In this document: positions 1 through 11,294 of the stretch, in pieces
Position numbering within the stretch: the stretch's first letter is position 1
How the letters are laid out: each line of letters starts with the position of its first letter
From: Haliotis asinina
Lineage: Eukaryota; Mollusca; Gastropoda; Lepetellida; Haliotidae
Assembly (NCBI RefSeq): GCF_037392515.1
Contig: NC_090280.1
Coordinates: 23,069,118-23,133,117 of the forward strand
Length of the DNA stretch: 64,000 nt
Direction: 5' to 3'
Notes under the pieces: generated by a model
Told to the model about the DNA's origin: nothing
Databases searched by the model: none
Seen by the model: only the letters and a program-made list of their open reading frames with translations
Program-made: the position numbers and the translations under genes

Positions 1-2729
1 TTTCTATATCCGAACTGCTTGCTGCTTTAAATAAAGCTCATGATACAGCACCGGGGCCTGATAACATACATTATCAGCTGTTGAAACACTTGCCCCAGTC
101 ATCTCTAGAATCTTTACTTCACATTTTTGACAAAATTTGGACTTCTGGCAATTTTCCAACCTCTTGGCGTAATGCTACCATAGTTCCTGTAGCTAAACCA
201 GGCCGAGATGCCACTGATCCGTCTAACTATAGACCGATCTCGCTGACTAGCTGTGTTTGTAAAACAATGGAACGAATGATCAATGACCGCTTGGTGTATT
301 ATTTAGAATCCAACCATCTTATTTCTGATATTCAGTGTGGATTCAGAAAGAACCATAGCATCTCGTTCGATTGGAATCATATGTTAAGGATGCTTTCATT
401 GCCGGTGACCATGTTGTGTCGATCTTCTTTGATCTTGAGAAAGCATACGACACAGCATGGAAACATGGTATTTTAAAAGATTTACATTCATTAGGCCTCC
501 GTGGCCGATTACGAGAATTCATTTCTAAATTTCTGAGTAACAGACAGTTTAAGGTCCGTGTGGGCACCACTTCTTCTGATTATTTTCAGCAAGAGCAAGG
601 TGTCCCACAGGGCAGTATCCTGTCTGTTACTCTTTTTAGCATTAAGATAAACAGTCTGTCAAAAGTTTTAAATAATAATACTGATAGTTCTCTTTTTGTT
701 GATGATTTTAATGTATCATGTCGTGGCAAACATATGCAGACCATCGAGAGGCAGTTACAACTGTGCCTCAATAAAATCCACAGATGGTGCTTGGAAAATG
801 GCTTTAAGTTTTCTATGACAAAGACCAATTGTATACATTTCTGCCGTAAAACAAGTTGCCACAAAGCACCAAATCTTTATTTGAATAAACATCCTATTAA
901 AGTTGTGGATGAAGTCAAGTTTCTTGGTCTTATTTTTGACAGACGTCTCACTTTCAAACCTCACATTAAGCAACTGAAACTTAAGTGCTTGAAGGCATTA
1001 GATATCATTAAAGTTGTTTCTAACACTAAATGGGGTGGCGACCAAGCCACACTCCTCAATCTCTACCGTTCCTTAGTCCGTCCCAAGCTGGACTATGGTT
1101 CTATCGTTTATGGTGGGGCCACTAAGGCCACTTTAAAGCTACTGGACCCTGTCCACCACCAGGGTCTCAGACTCTGCATGGGGGCGTTTCGCACATCTCC
1201 GGTAGAATCTCTGTATGTGGAAGCTGCTGAGCTTCCACTGTCTCTAAGACGCATTATACTATCTTTGCAGTATATAACCAAATTAAAATCAAACCCTTCT
1301 AATCCTGCTTTTAACTGTGTTTTTAACCCAAAGTATTCTCACCGTTATGATAAAAAACCTAATGCTGTTCCACCCCTCGGCATCAGAATTAGAGAGCACA
1401 TATCTGCTGCTGACATTGATCTAAATCTTATTGCCGAATCCCGTCTTATATCTACATCACCATGGTGTATCGTTGAACCAGAGGTTGATGTATCACTTTC
1501 CAAGTTTAAAAATCAGAAACAAATGAATTGGTCTATCGGCAGGAATTTACTATCCTACAAGATAAGTATACTTCCTACTACCCTATTTTTACAGATGGAT
1601 CCAAGGATGGTGGTAAGGTTGCTTCTGCTGCCGTCTTTGGATCTGAAGCATTGTCTTTTCGGCTTCCAGACAATGCTTCTATATTTACAGCTGAGGCAAA
1701 TGCTTTGTTAACAGCTCTACAGTATATGAAACACAGCAATCTGCGTAAATTTGTTGTTTTCTCAGATTCATTGTCCTGCCTTCAAGCACTTAAGAATCGC
1801 TCTCCTTCTCATCCACTCATTATTAATATTCTGGAATCATACCAGTCGTTATGCATGAACTCGTACATCATCGTCTTTTGCTGGCTGCCCAGCCACATGG
1901 GCATTAGAGGCAATTCCAAGGCTGATGCAGAGGCCAAGGCAGCCTTGGACAAGGAAATCTCTCCTTTTAGTATCTCGTATAGAGATTTTAGGCCCTGTAT
2001 CCGTTCATATGTACGCCAACTCTTTCAGGCGCTGTGAGATACACAGATCAATAATAAATTATTTCAAATTAAGCCAGCCATTGGATATACTCATCTAAAT
2101 TGCGTTACTCGATTTGATGAGGTTATCCTTAGACGTTGCCGTATAGGCCATTCTCGGTACACGCACGAGTTCCTTTTGAAGGGTGAAGACGCCCCTTCCT
2201 GTATTCCTTGCCAGGAGCAAATAACAGTCAAGCATATACTACTTGACTGTGTGGATTTTGCTCCTGCAAGAAATACTTTTTATTCGTCTAATAGTTTAAA
2301 AGATCTTTTTAACAATGTGAGTTATCACCTAATTTTAGGTTACCTGAAAGAAATAAATCTGTTAAATAAGTTATAATTTGTCTTTTGACATACAGCATGC
2401 TTTTACTCCTATCATTTCATTGGTCTTCCAGGTAATCAAAACGCTATTTCTTATCTGTAGTTGTTAGTTTTTTACAACAGTTGTGATATTGACTAACGTT
2501 TTACTGCCCTTTGTTGGTAGATTAGTGTTTTGCTTTTTAATATTATGATACTGACTTACATTTTGCGGCCTTTCATTGGCAGATTATTGTATTGCCTTTT
2601 AATATTATGGTACTGAGTAACTTTTTACTGCCCTTTGTTGGCAGAATATTGTCTGGATTCTCAATGTTCACGTCGCTATATGGCTGAAAGATTGCCGCCT
2701 GCGACGTTAAACCACACATCAATCAATCA
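1..2729 (+). mobile_element. I/Nimb-type non-LTR retrotransposon, 5' end outside window
   Basis: LINE entered part-way through the reverse transcriptase. RT, RNase H and a C-terminal CxxC/HxxxxC knuckle follow in order, then a roughly 350-nt 3' UTR and a short (ATCA)n tail at 2717-2729. The RNase H domain and the motif set fit the I superfamily (Nimb-like). The 3' junction is fixed by comparison with the paralogous locus near 45585, which has the flank ATAATAGT-CAGTGCTGTAG without the element. The element therefore inserted after the duplication, into the intron of gene G0. No target-site duplication can be scored because the 5' end is off-window. Confidence 0.85.
3..2376 (+). pseudogene. LINE ORF2 remnant: RT, RNase H, zinc-knuckle
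   Basis: Reading starts in frame 3 (APGPDNIHYQLLK, then NYRPISLTS). It shifts to frame 2 near 355-371, where the expected residues after FRKNHS are deleted. The palm motifs GVPQGSIL and FVDD (695-706) follow. A second shift near 1510-1575 enters frame 1 for RNase H, where TDGS, AEA, SDS and HMGIRGN-AD keep all four acidic residues. An in-frame TGA at 2035-2037 replaces an expected Trp (QLFQAL*DTQINNKL). After it come RRCRIGHSRYTHEFLL and CIPC-x7-HILLDC, ending at 2376. Two frameshifts plus a nonsense codon make it inactive. Confidence 0.85.
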
Positions 2730-3315
2730 ATATAATAGTCGCAGTGCTGTAGCCTTTGTTAGGTTCTTCCTCCTTTTTTCAATACATCATACACTTTAAC
2801 TCATGTCACTTGCTCGTGTCATGCACAGTCAAGCTCCCCACATCGGTCTTTGACACACATTCACCTCTAACAACAATACACATGAGGATAAACCGGACAA
2901 ATGGACAAAATACATGTGGCACGAGGGTGAAAGTAGTGCATTCTTTACAAACTTTAGGTTACACTTTCACACTGGTAACTCTTTTTCCGAAAGCAGGTGA
3001 TCACACAAAAACATACATTTGCTTTAACAAATGAGAACAGAACCGCTGTGGTGGGATTAGGAATTCAAAATATAAAGCATGAGAAATGTGCAGCACTCTG
3101 AGCTCAAAGAGATCACAATGAAGAAAGGCAGTTACGAACACTCTTCAAATATACTTTCGAATCAAAAACAAATTAACATGCTCTAACCCTTAATTATTTT
3201 GGGAAATATTTTCAACTAATATCACAATTGTTACGGTTGATAAATTGCCATTAAAAAAGATATAAGAAATGTCCATCGAAATATCAAAATATTACACAGA
3301 CAAGTTTAAAATTCT
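2730..3315. other. Intronic flank, duplicated at 45585-46165
   Basis: No gene seen. The stretch aligns base for base, with scattered changes, to 45585-46165, which flanks the dead V cassette. Short open frames here are not conserved between the two copies. Confidence 0.6.
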
Positions 3316-3550
3316 GCGAGTGAGTAGTTGGTTGCATGGCTGTTAACACTTAACAACATTCCATATATATGGCGGCGATCTGTAAATAATCGAGTCTGGA
3401 CCAGACAGTCCGGTGATCAGCATCATGAGCATACATATACGCACATATACATGTGTCAACCAAATCAGAGAGCTACCCGATCCCGTTAGTCGTCTCGTAC
3501 GACAAGTAGTGGGTAATGAAGTCCAATTCCCGCCCTGATCTTCACATGTA
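3316..3550 (+). mobile_element. Gastropod SINE-like repeat, variant with modified 5' end
   Basis: Contains the core TCTGTAAATAATCGAGTCTG, then GACCAGACAGTCCGGTGATC, CCGATCCCGTTAGTCGTCTC and a degraded end. It has orthologous copies at 42078-42344 and 46168-46416, so it predates the cassette duplications. Confidence 0.8.
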
Positions 3551-3684
3551 TACTTCCATCCTTAACTCCACAAAAGCACACGCATGCACACGCACGTACA
3601 CACACACGTCTTTATATATGGTTAATTACGTTTTAGTTTAGGCTCATTCATTTACTTATCTACCATTCTGTTAACTCCACTCAC

Positions 3685-4026
3685 GTGCTATAACGAGGAC
3701 CTGTCTACATCCAGTAATTTCCTGTCCATTGCTTCCCTGATAGTAGTAAGTACCAGCGTCATTGTAGATGGTGAACCTCAGCTGTCCGGCCTGTGATGGG
3801 GAGTCCTCCCCGGTGTATCTGATCCTGGTCCCGTAGCCGGTGTGACTGTTGTTGAGTCCCTCTAGTCGGTGTGAGCTAGGGATGACTACTAACAGTTTCT
3901 TAGATACCGAGCCATTCATAAACACGGAGTATACTGAGCTGACATTCTCAGGGTTCATGGTCATGGTAACATCTTCACCAACACGTGTAACTGTGTATGG
4001 GTATCCAGTTGTCATGGAGGCTACAG
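3685..4026 (-). CDS. V-like Ig exon, copy 1 (G0)
   Basis: 342 nt, phase 1-1, acceptor GAGTACAG, donor GTGAGT. It encodes GYPYTVTRVGEDVTMTM, GTRIRYTGEDSPSQAGQLRF and DAGTYYYQGSNG. It is 12 nt shorter than the intact copy in unit 2, and TGT has become TAT at the F-strand cysteine. Confidence 0.8.
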
Positions 4027-4333
4027 CTGTACTCAAAACAAATATTACTCCTGAAAACAAGGCTAACAGTTGACATAAATATTCAAGCTCATTATTGAAG
4101 CCCGATCAATATATTACAAGTTGATAGGTACATACCACATATGCAGGTACGCAAACGAATTGTGAACGAGAAATTTAGGCGTCAAAATATCTAGTTTCTC
4201 AAAAAAAATTTTCTTAGACAAAACTGGTCACTTATATAATGTCATGTAAAGCTCATTTAATGGGTTTCTTTACAGCTGACAGGTACATACCACACACATG
4301 TAAGCCCCAAAAGAGAATGTAAGCCAAAGACAT
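3685..4333 (-). CDS. Ig-superfamily receptor gene G0, 5' two exons only
   Basis: First two exons of a cluster member whose remaining exons lie left of the window. Exon 1 is 4333..4291 (start codon plus 13 hydrophobic codons). Exon 2 is 4026..3685 (V-like Ig domain), or 4050..3685 if the upstream in-frame acceptor is used. Phases join 1-1. The reading frame is open, but the V domain has lost four residues (VTVQ) found in the other copies. The F-strand YYC has become YYY, so the domain keeps only one cysteine. A LINE at 1-2729 occupies the following intron. The gene may still be expressed with an altered V fold, or may be decaying. Confidence 0.7.
4291..4333 (-). CDS. Signal-peptide exon, G0
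   Basis: 43 coding nt, phase 1 donor GGTATGTACC. Encodes MSLAYILFWGLHVC, a typical hydrophobic leader start. It matches the exons at 26960-27002 and 47168-47210. Confidence 0.75.
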
Positions 4334-4403
4334 GGCTGCTAGCGTGGTAAATTCATACTGATACATCACGCACCTTAACAATTGTTTTCAAGAGATGAAA
4401 TAT

Positions 4404-4429
4404 TTAGTTTCGATGGATAATATTTCCCT
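4404..4429 (-). promoter_or_regulatory. Conserved element upstream of the G0 start codon
   Basis: On the minus strand it reads AGGGAAATATTATCCATCGA followed by AACTAA. It lies about 70 nt before the ATG and is shared by all four signal-peptide exons. It combines a GGGAAA (kappa-B-like) and a GAAACT (IRF-like) core. The factor assignment is speculative. Confidence 0.4.
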
Positions 4430-4571
4430 ACAAAAAATGGGTAACTTCCCGTTGAATTTAAACACATGCCTACGAGGTCTTAGCCTTTAATAGTCAGTAA
4501 CTAGTTGTTTACATTCATATGGACAGACAAGTGACGTTGATAACAGACTACTCAGAAACCTACCTTTGGTT

Positions 4572-4727
4572 GGTAATGTTGCAGCTATATCGCAGAGGTC
4601 TATATATAATCGAGTCTGTACCAGAGAATCTAGTGATCAACAGCATGAGCATCAACCTGCTCAATCGGAATACCATGGTATTTTTCAACCAGGTCAGCGA
4701 GTCACCCGATTCCGTTAGTCAGACAGA
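4572..4727 (+). mobile_element. Gastropod SINE-like repeat, partial
   Basis: Starts at GCAGCTATATCGCAGAGGTC and ends at TTCCGTTAGTCAGACAG; the right-hand third is missing. It has orthologous copies at 27246-27368 and 47440-47593, upstream of the corresponding cassettes. Confidence 0.75.
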
Positions 4728-5478
4728 TTGTTTTATTCATTATGCGGACATGTTTGTCTATAATACAGTTTACAAATACAGTTTACAAGTTTGAAGATAT
4801 TGTGAGGGAATAATGCTGTCATATGGAATATTCGACTGGAATAGTTAGTTGGCTATTATCAACATTTTGTAGCAGTGAAAACTGTCGTATGTCGTATGTG
4901 CTGGTTTTTCTGACAAATGTGAAAAATGAGGTTTTCAGTTTGAGTTTCAGGCCGACCATTACAGTGTGGACGGTACAATTCTGTTATTGGTAATGAGCCG
5001 TGAGAATGAGCCGTGAGACTTTCATCACCTCAAAGAAATTAGGCAAGCAACACTTCAGTAAACTCTGCTTTTCTCGGCTGCCTTTATTGTATTTTCTCAA
5101 ACCGGCCTTGATTGTCTCAACAAAGTCCCAAGTGCTGAAACTGCCACATGTTAAGACATTAATCGTAAGGTTGACCCGAGGGAGAAAAAAGTTCACTGAC
5201 TGTAATGAGAAATTACAGGGATTCCACAGGAGGACAGAAGATGACTAAAGGGGAAGTCTAGAGGTCCGACGACGAAAGTACAGTTTTAGTTGTTCTGTGG
5301 CCACAAATGCCGTTACATATCCCTAACCAATATCTATTGTCTATCTAATTAGCACATGAGTTCAATCCACGTGTAAACCTATTATTTAGTTTCATCCAGA
5401 GATGACAGAACTGTTTTATTATGGTTTGCCGAAAGGGATACGCATTTTTACTGGGATAAGACTGAAGTGGTTGTTTTA
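4728..5478. other. Intergenic, duplicated at about 47600-48160 and in part at 27400-28260
   Basis: Upstream flank of G0. It aligns to the flanks of the other signal-peptide/V cassettes, and no gene is visible. Confidence 0.55.
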
Positions 5479-5490
5479 AAAAGTGGTGGT

Positions 5491-7720
5491 TACAATATGA
5501 AATGTTATGTCATTTTATGTCAGTTTTACAAACGATTTTTTACTTGATTTGTACTGCAGCAATAACGATTCCTACTGGAAATTACTTCGGTTCTGGATTA
5601 AAGATTCAGGATCCGTCATTTGTATTCCGCCTTTGAAACAAAATGATGCAGATGAAAATCCAACTTTATTCACTGATACGCAGAAAGCAGAGAAACTTAA
5701 TCAGTATTTTCAGTCTATATCTAGTATTAACGAAGTAAACACTGATTTGCCATTCTCTGGATTGTGTAACTATTTATGTAAATGAAGTGTCTGATATAAT
5801 CCAATGTTTACATCTTGAAAAAGCTTCTGGCCCGGACAGAATCAGTCATAAGTTTCTTAAAAGTGTAGCACATTCAATAAGTATTCCACTATGCATGTTA
5901 TTCAATCAATCATTAAAGACTCGTATATAAATCAAGTATGAGGAAAGAATCACATGTAAATCCCTTATTAAAAAGGGCGACCGCTCAATGGTCTCTAACT
6001 ATCGACCTATGTCCTTGATCAGTTGTGTGGGCAAGGTGTTTGAGACAGTGATGTTCAAACATCTGTACAACTATTTTCATGTAAATCAATTATTATTATA
6101 TAAGTACCAATCAGGATTTCAGTCTAGTCATTCAACTGTCCATCAATTACTTGAAATTTATGACCAAATATGTGAGGCCTTAGATGATAAAAAACACTAT
6201 TGTATGGTGTTTTGTGATGTCTCTAAAGCTTTTGATCGTGTGTGGCCTAAAGGTTTATTGTTGAAATTAGAAAAGTACGGAATTCATGGTTCATTGTTAA
6301 ATTGGCTAGCTGATTACATAAGTAATCGTTCACAAAGCGTCTTTGTAAATGGAGCCCTATCCAAGCCGAGGTATTTACAAGCTGGTGTCCCACAAGCTGA
6401 TGACTTAGACTGCTTGACACGATTATTTGCTGATGATTCGTCGCCAGGCTTATCTTCTCATGATCATCTATTCATTGAAAGAGAACTGAATTCAAACTTG
6501 GAAAGACTGCGGGCTTGGGCAAAGCGGTGGCTTATAACATATAATCCTGATAAAACTGAGGCAACTATTTTCACCTTACATAGGAATATTGAGGCATTCA
6601 ATCTCTACTTCAACGGGGTTCGGGTCTAAACCGTTGAAAATCATAAACATTTGGGATTAACGTTTAGAAAAGATTGTAAATGGTCTCACCACATTGATAA
6701 TATTGTAAAAACAGCTTCAAAAATGATATCTTCTCTACGTAAACTTAAATTTTTATTACCGCGCTGTGTATTGAATAGAATTTATGTAATGTTCATAAGA
6801 CCCCATTTTGAATATGCGTGTGAGGTATGGGATGGGTGTTCTCAATACCAAGCAAATTAGAAGCAGCAAGAATTGTAACAGGTTTACCCAAATATACACA
6901 TCATGAACATATGTATTATGAAACTGGTTGGGAATCTTTAGCAGAGCGTAGGAGAAAGCGAAAACGTTGTCTTTTTTACAAAATACAGCATACAGCTTAA
7001 TGATCTTGTTCCTGGGAAGGTAGCGTCTAAAAGTAACTATAATCTTCGTAACTCTGACGATGTCTCGCTTCCCTTCTCCCGTTTGAAGTTTTCTTACAAT
7101 TCGTATTTTCCTTCCACAATTAGAATGTGGAATGAATTTCCAGTTGAAGTTAGAAAAGCGTGTCACTGAATTCTTTTAAATCAAATATTGTTGTAACACA
7201 AAACACAGCTCCCAAATACTTTGATTTTGGACCGAGAATCACTAATATCACCCTTACAAAACTACGTTACATGTGTAGTCAACTGAATTTCGATCTATTC
7301 CGTGCTGGCATAATAGATAACCCCAAAATTTCTTGTGGATATATATGTGAAAATTCTCATCATTACCTATTTGGCTGTCAACTATATACTCAACAGAGAT
7401 CTATCATGATGGCTAATTTACGCAGTGTTACCATTGTTACTATAAACTCTGAGTTACTGCTACGTGGCAATGCAGATCTGACTGATCATGCAAATTAAAA
7501 CATATTTAAACTTGTTCAAACACATATTTGTCAATCAAAAAATTTTTCTTAATTATTGCAATTGCCCCAATCTTTCTCATCTTTCTGTTCTTGTCTGTCC
7601 ATCTTGTATAATGAATGTAAATAATATTATGTAAATACTACGGAGAAGGTGTTCTAAGTTGTACAACATGTACCCAATCCTTTTCTCATGAATAAAATAT
7701 GTTTAAAACAAAAACAAAAC
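5491..7720 (+). mobile_element. CR1/L2-like LINE, 5'-truncated, with target-site duplication
   Basis: Bounded by direct repeats AAAAGTGGTGGT at 5479-5490 and 7721-7732. The paralogous locus near 48975 shows the uninterrupted site (TTTTAAAAAATGGTGGTATT). The 5' end lies in the endonuclease-RT linker, so the endonuclease is absent. The 3' end has AATAAAATATG and an A-rich tail (AAAACAAAAACAAAAC). The insertion postdates the unit duplication. Confidence 0.9.
5507..7498 (+). pseudogene. RT ORF remnant of the CR1/L2-like LINE
   Basis: Pieces in several frames. A linker (KAEKLNQYFQSI) is followed after a frameshift near 5765 by KASGPDRISHKFLK. The RT core from 5988 reads NYRPMSLISCVGKVFE, QSGFQSSHSTVHQLL and VFCDVSKAFDRVW. 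After AGVPQ the expected GSVLGPLLF stretch is deleted (near 6395), although LFADD is kept. Stops follow at 6627-6629 and 6858-6860, then a degraded C-terminal region to about 7498. It is inactive. Confidence 0.85.
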
Positions 7721-7732
7721 AAAAGTGGTGGT

Positions 7733-8433
7733 ATTCCTTTGAGAAGTGGCAATTGGTATAACTTGAGGGAAATGTCTCGAGTGCGTGCCATTGTATATGT
7801 ATTTGGGTATTAAATGCTTCTCCTCATATGTTATTGTGGAATAAGCATATTTGATATGTGCTATTGAAAACAGAAGATCTTAAAGCTAACTGACCATAAA
7901 CATGTCAAAGTTCACACTGGTAACGAGCACCGTTCTTTGATAGCTGATTGCTTTGTGAACATGCTGTTATGATGAATTGTAAACTATTCTGTCAATGCCT
8001 GACTACGTAGCACATCAGTCACTTACTGGCCGTTTATTTACGAGGGGATATCAAAAAGGTTTTACTTGTCACCAAGACGTTTTCATAGTAGAAACTTCAG
8101 TTTTGATTGTTGGTCTTTAAGACATCTTTACATTGTCACCATCCAGAGTTACACGTTTCTCCCAACATTTCTTGACCTTGTGTAGACCCCTTAAATAGAC
8201 CACCTAATTTCATGGAAAACCAACACTCCGCCTCTTCAACAGTATCTTCAAAATACTATTAGGTGTGTAGTGTTTGATATTATATTGGTCAGTGTGTTCA
8301 GAAAGCGTAAGAGTTTAGTCTTTTTGATAAAACAGGTTAAAGCTGCTATACTGATTGAAAAACTGTGTTTTCACATTATCGATGTTGATGAAATAAAACA
8401 TAAATGTTATGAAATGAAAATGAAAGGTACAGC
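7733..8433. other. Intergenic region between unit 1 and G0
   Basis: Downstream flank of unit 1, alignable to 28290-28740 and 30290-30470, then to 32930-33060. It lacks the segment of about 2 kb present in units 2 and 3 (30500-32900, 50400-52480). No gene seen. Confidence 0.5.
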
Positions 8434-8439
8434 TTTATT
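8434..8439 (-). terminator. Candidate poly(A) signal, unit 1
   Basis: AATAAA on the minus strand about 500 nt after the tail-exon stop, at the same place as the signals in units 2 and 3. Confidence 0.45.
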
Positions 8440-8789
8440 GATTGATCAAAACTGTTTTTGCTAAATCAGTGTTGTTGACATGCTATGATATACTGTGAGT
8501 AAAGCTCAAAGCTTTTCCTCACAAGCGTCCGCTTTCTGAAAGGACATACTGTTCGGTAACTGCATACATCATGGCGTTGAACAGACATCAACATTCTCCG
8601 GGTATGTAAAGGACAAGCAGGAACAAATCTCACAATTCTGTGGATATCGGTACAGTCCTCTTTAAGAGTACCTCTGTAAAAGAGGCAATCGTGGAAAACA
8701 TTTTCTCTTATTGGGTGTGTAGTAAGTGGAGTACTCTTGTTTTTCCAGCTGAAATGATGAGCTAGCTGAGGTGTTAATCTGTATAGGTT

Positions 8790-9010
8790 CTGTGGAAGAA
8801 GTTGAAGAGTGGAGAGACATATAGATGTGGAACTGTTCCGTCAGTTTAGGCTTCACCTGGTACTGTGGTCCTCTGTTGAGGAAGATGAAGAGTGGTGAGA
8901 CGTGTAGATGTGGAACTGTTCCGTCAGTTTAGGCTTCACCTGGTACTGTTGCCATGTGCTGAGGAAGATGGAGGATAGAGAGACGTGTAGATGTGGAACT
9001 GTTCCCTCAG
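8790..9010 (-). repeat. 83-bp minisatellite at the receptor stop codon, unit 1
   Basis: Two clear copies plus a degenerate one, spaced 83 bp (anchors ACCTGG at 8855 and 8938). The copy nearest the gene encodes FHIYTSL and the stop codon; the rest lie in the 3' UTR. Confidence 0.8.
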
Positions 9011-9119
9011 GGGTAGCTCGTAATCATGTAGAGGTAAGACATCGTTGTTGGAAGCACGAGGTACATCACTGAAGTCATGGGATAACCTCTCTGCCATCAC
9101 AGTGAGGTAGTCACCACAT
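8936..9119 (-). CDS. Tail exon, unit 1
   Basis: Phase 2 acceptor (AATTATAG), 61 codons including stop. It carries DYLTV, then HDYELPLREQFHIYTSL. Pro replaces the Leu of the first YxxL, so the ITAM consensus is lost here. It ends inside the 83-bp repeat. Confidence 0.8.
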
Positions 9120-9463
9120 CTATAATTACAACATTACACTTATATTGCCCTTAATTTTGACTTGTCCATAAATGCCTGCATTTTTCTTTCAAGTAGTGTG
9201 CAGTGGAAATCACCTCCCACTTCAACCATGATCATACATTTCCTACCCTTTTTTAACAAACTGTGCATAAGTTACATAGATACAATTGTTACTTTTTTAG
9301 TCATTTCCACAGTTAATCTGTGAAGGCTTATAGTAAGATTTCTGAAGTAAGTTGAGTAAATGGTGTTTCACACCAAAGACAACAACCGTTTATTTGAAGA
9401 CTTGTTCTCTGGTAATTACGATGTCTGACATACGAGTCCAGATGAAAACGTAAAAGCATGTAC

Positions 9464-9479
9464 CTGTTGTCCTGGTTCT
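9464..9479 (-). CDS. 16-nt microexon, unit 1
   Basis: AGAACCAGGACAACAG between a TTTTACTTGCAG acceptor and a GTACATG donor. Phase 1-2; encodes ENQDN. Identical in all three units. Confidence 0.75.
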
Positions 9480-9626
9480 CTGCAAGTAAAACAAAAGACA
9501 AACTTGAACATTTCTGAACAGATCGGTTCGTCCACACAGAGTAACAGTAAAGAATAAGTCGCTTTTAGAATAGTCCATCAACATCACCAAAACCAGAACT
9601 ACACAGTTGTGCTTCATGATAACCAT

Positions 9627-9688
9627 GTGGGGAATCGAACCTAAGTCTTTGGCGTGAACACCTTATCCATTGGCCTACCGACCACTTC
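9627..9688 (-). repeat. tRNA-like SINE fragment
   Basis: The minus strand has an A-box-like GTAGGCCAATGGATAAG and a perfect B box GGTTCGATTCC. The acceptor and T stems do not pair, so it is a tRNA-derived repeat rather than a tRNA gene. Same position in units 2 and 3. Confidence 0.55.
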
Positions 9689-10004
9689 CGTACTGAATCA
9701 AAAAAACAAAACAACATTTACAAACTAAAATGAGAACAAAATTTTGCAGCACATGAAGGTGAACCGCGGATATGCTCCCATACTGTTCGACACTGCTTTC
9801 AGCAATATCCCACCAATACTACGCTTGTCTGAAATATGCCGAGAACACCCAGATTGTAACCTGTTGTAACATGCATGGTTGTATAAGACAGGTTCTGACC
9901 AGATCGTGCACGTTGGGGTAATATTGTGTCGGCTGTGGTGTGTTGGGAATTGAAGGGGGTTGACACTTACATTGCATGCAAAACTATTCATGCATTCTTT
10001 GTAC

Positions 10005-10121
10005 CTTTTACATCCTTGCAGACAAGAACAGCGACTGCTGCCACCACCACTGCCACAGCAGTCAGCATAACGGAATAGACAGCTACGACAGGGACAATGT
10101 CGTCTACGTTTGCTTCACCCT
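10005..10121 (-). CDS. Transmembrane exon TM-b, unit 1
   Basis: 117 nt, phase 1-1, acceptor TTATATCAG. Encodes EANVDDIVPVVAVYSVMLTA followed by VAVVVAAVAVLVCKDVK: an acidic N-side, then about 24 hydrophobic residues. Related in sequence to TM-a. Confidence 0.8.
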
Positions 10122-10644
10122 CTGATATAAGACACATATAAGATGACACATATCTGTGTTAAGTATGACAATTCAAGTGTCAATACAGCGACGTATTCAC
10201 CATGGAGTATTTTCTTGTTCCTATTAAAGCATTAATCAACTTTATGGCATAAATAATGTTTTTAAACCGAGAAAATAGTATTTTTCTCTACAGAAACGGT
10301 AAAGCAATAAAGTAAGCAAGCCATGAATAAGGGCGAATCATTCGGGATGACCGTTACAGCTGTCCAGACTAGTGGATCCTTTTCCCCAACACGATCCATC
10401 ACCAATTTCTGCTTGAACACTGAAAAATGTCTTAAGTATTGGGACATCTAGAATATCAACGACTTTGACTCTATTTACAATGTTGTAGCTATTCTATTAT
10501 GGCTATTTCAAACTAAATAATCGGGGGTTTGGGTCTCTTTCCTTGGTTTGAGACACGACTCCCGTTCCAGGTTTCAGACATAAGACAGTTAGAGCTACGT
10601 TTCATTATACCATACACGGTAGTTCGTGTTTCATAGCCCATGCA

Positions 10645-10787
10645 CTGTCTGTAAATAATCGAGTCTCGACCAGACAATCCAGTGATCAACAGCATAACCA
10701 CCGATCTGCTCAAATGGGAACCGATGACATATGGGTATTGCAAGCATGGGTATCTGAAGGCTATCTACCCCAGATCTTCAAGGGTCC
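10645..10787 (+). mobile_element. Gastropod SINE-like repeat, internal deletion
   Basis: Middle (TCTGTAAATAATCGAGTCTC) joined to the 3' end (GCAAGCATGGGTATCTGAAG); the segment between is missing. Confidence 0.7.
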
Positions 10788-10901
10788 TTCAGACGGGAGA
10801 TAGTTCGAGCTACGTTCACTCGACATATTAGTACCCTATACGGCAGTTCGAGTTTCAAATTCGTTACAAATCACGTTAGTTGTTAACCTTCAGACACCAA
10901 C

Positions 10902-10957
10902 CTTCTATTTCCTGGTAGCTCCCATCGTTTTCGTCTTCCCTGTGATACGACACCAGG
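10902..10957 (-). CDS. 56-nt tyrosine exon 2 (YQEI), unit 1
   Basis: Phase 2-1, weak donor AG|GTTGG. Encodes LVSYHREDENDGSYQEIE. Paralogous to the YEEI exon at 11716-11771. Confidence 0.75.
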
Positions 10958-11070
10958 CTGATGAAAGTGAACATTGAACGTGAGCATAATGAGAGGAAAT
11001 TATTAAGCTGGGACACACTCTCAATTTATATCGCGCCCCAAATCGTGTATATTCTTGCCTGGTTGGTTTG

Positions 11071-11230
11071 TTGTTTAACGCCACAATCAGCAATATCAAA
11101 GATATATGTCGACGGTCTGTAAATAAATGGTTCTGGACCAGATAATCCAGTGTTCAACAGCATTACCATCGATCCGGTTCGTCAGCTTTTACGACAAGCA
11201 TGGGTTGATGAAAACCACTTTACCACGGGT
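11071..11230 (+). mobile_element. SINE-like repeat, TTGTTTAACGCC subfamily
   Basis: Diverged relative of the main SINE (GGTTCTGGACCAGATAATCC, CGTCAGCTTTTACGACAAGC). Orthologous copies at 35879-36039 and 54985-55140. Confidence 0.7.
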
Positions 11231-11294
11231 AATTACACCAATGTGGTGATGAAATATTTATTCATCTTACTTGAAGATTGATGAACATACTCAC

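Noticed and set aside
8790..9010. CRISPR-like array (also 33280-34004)
   Set aside because: Units are contiguous 83-bp tandem copies without spacers, in an animal genome, and derive from the gene's own C-terminus.
9627..9688. Functional tRNA gene
   Set aside because: A/B-box similarity is good but the acceptor and T stems do not pair; it recurs at the same place in each unit as a tRNA-derived repeat.
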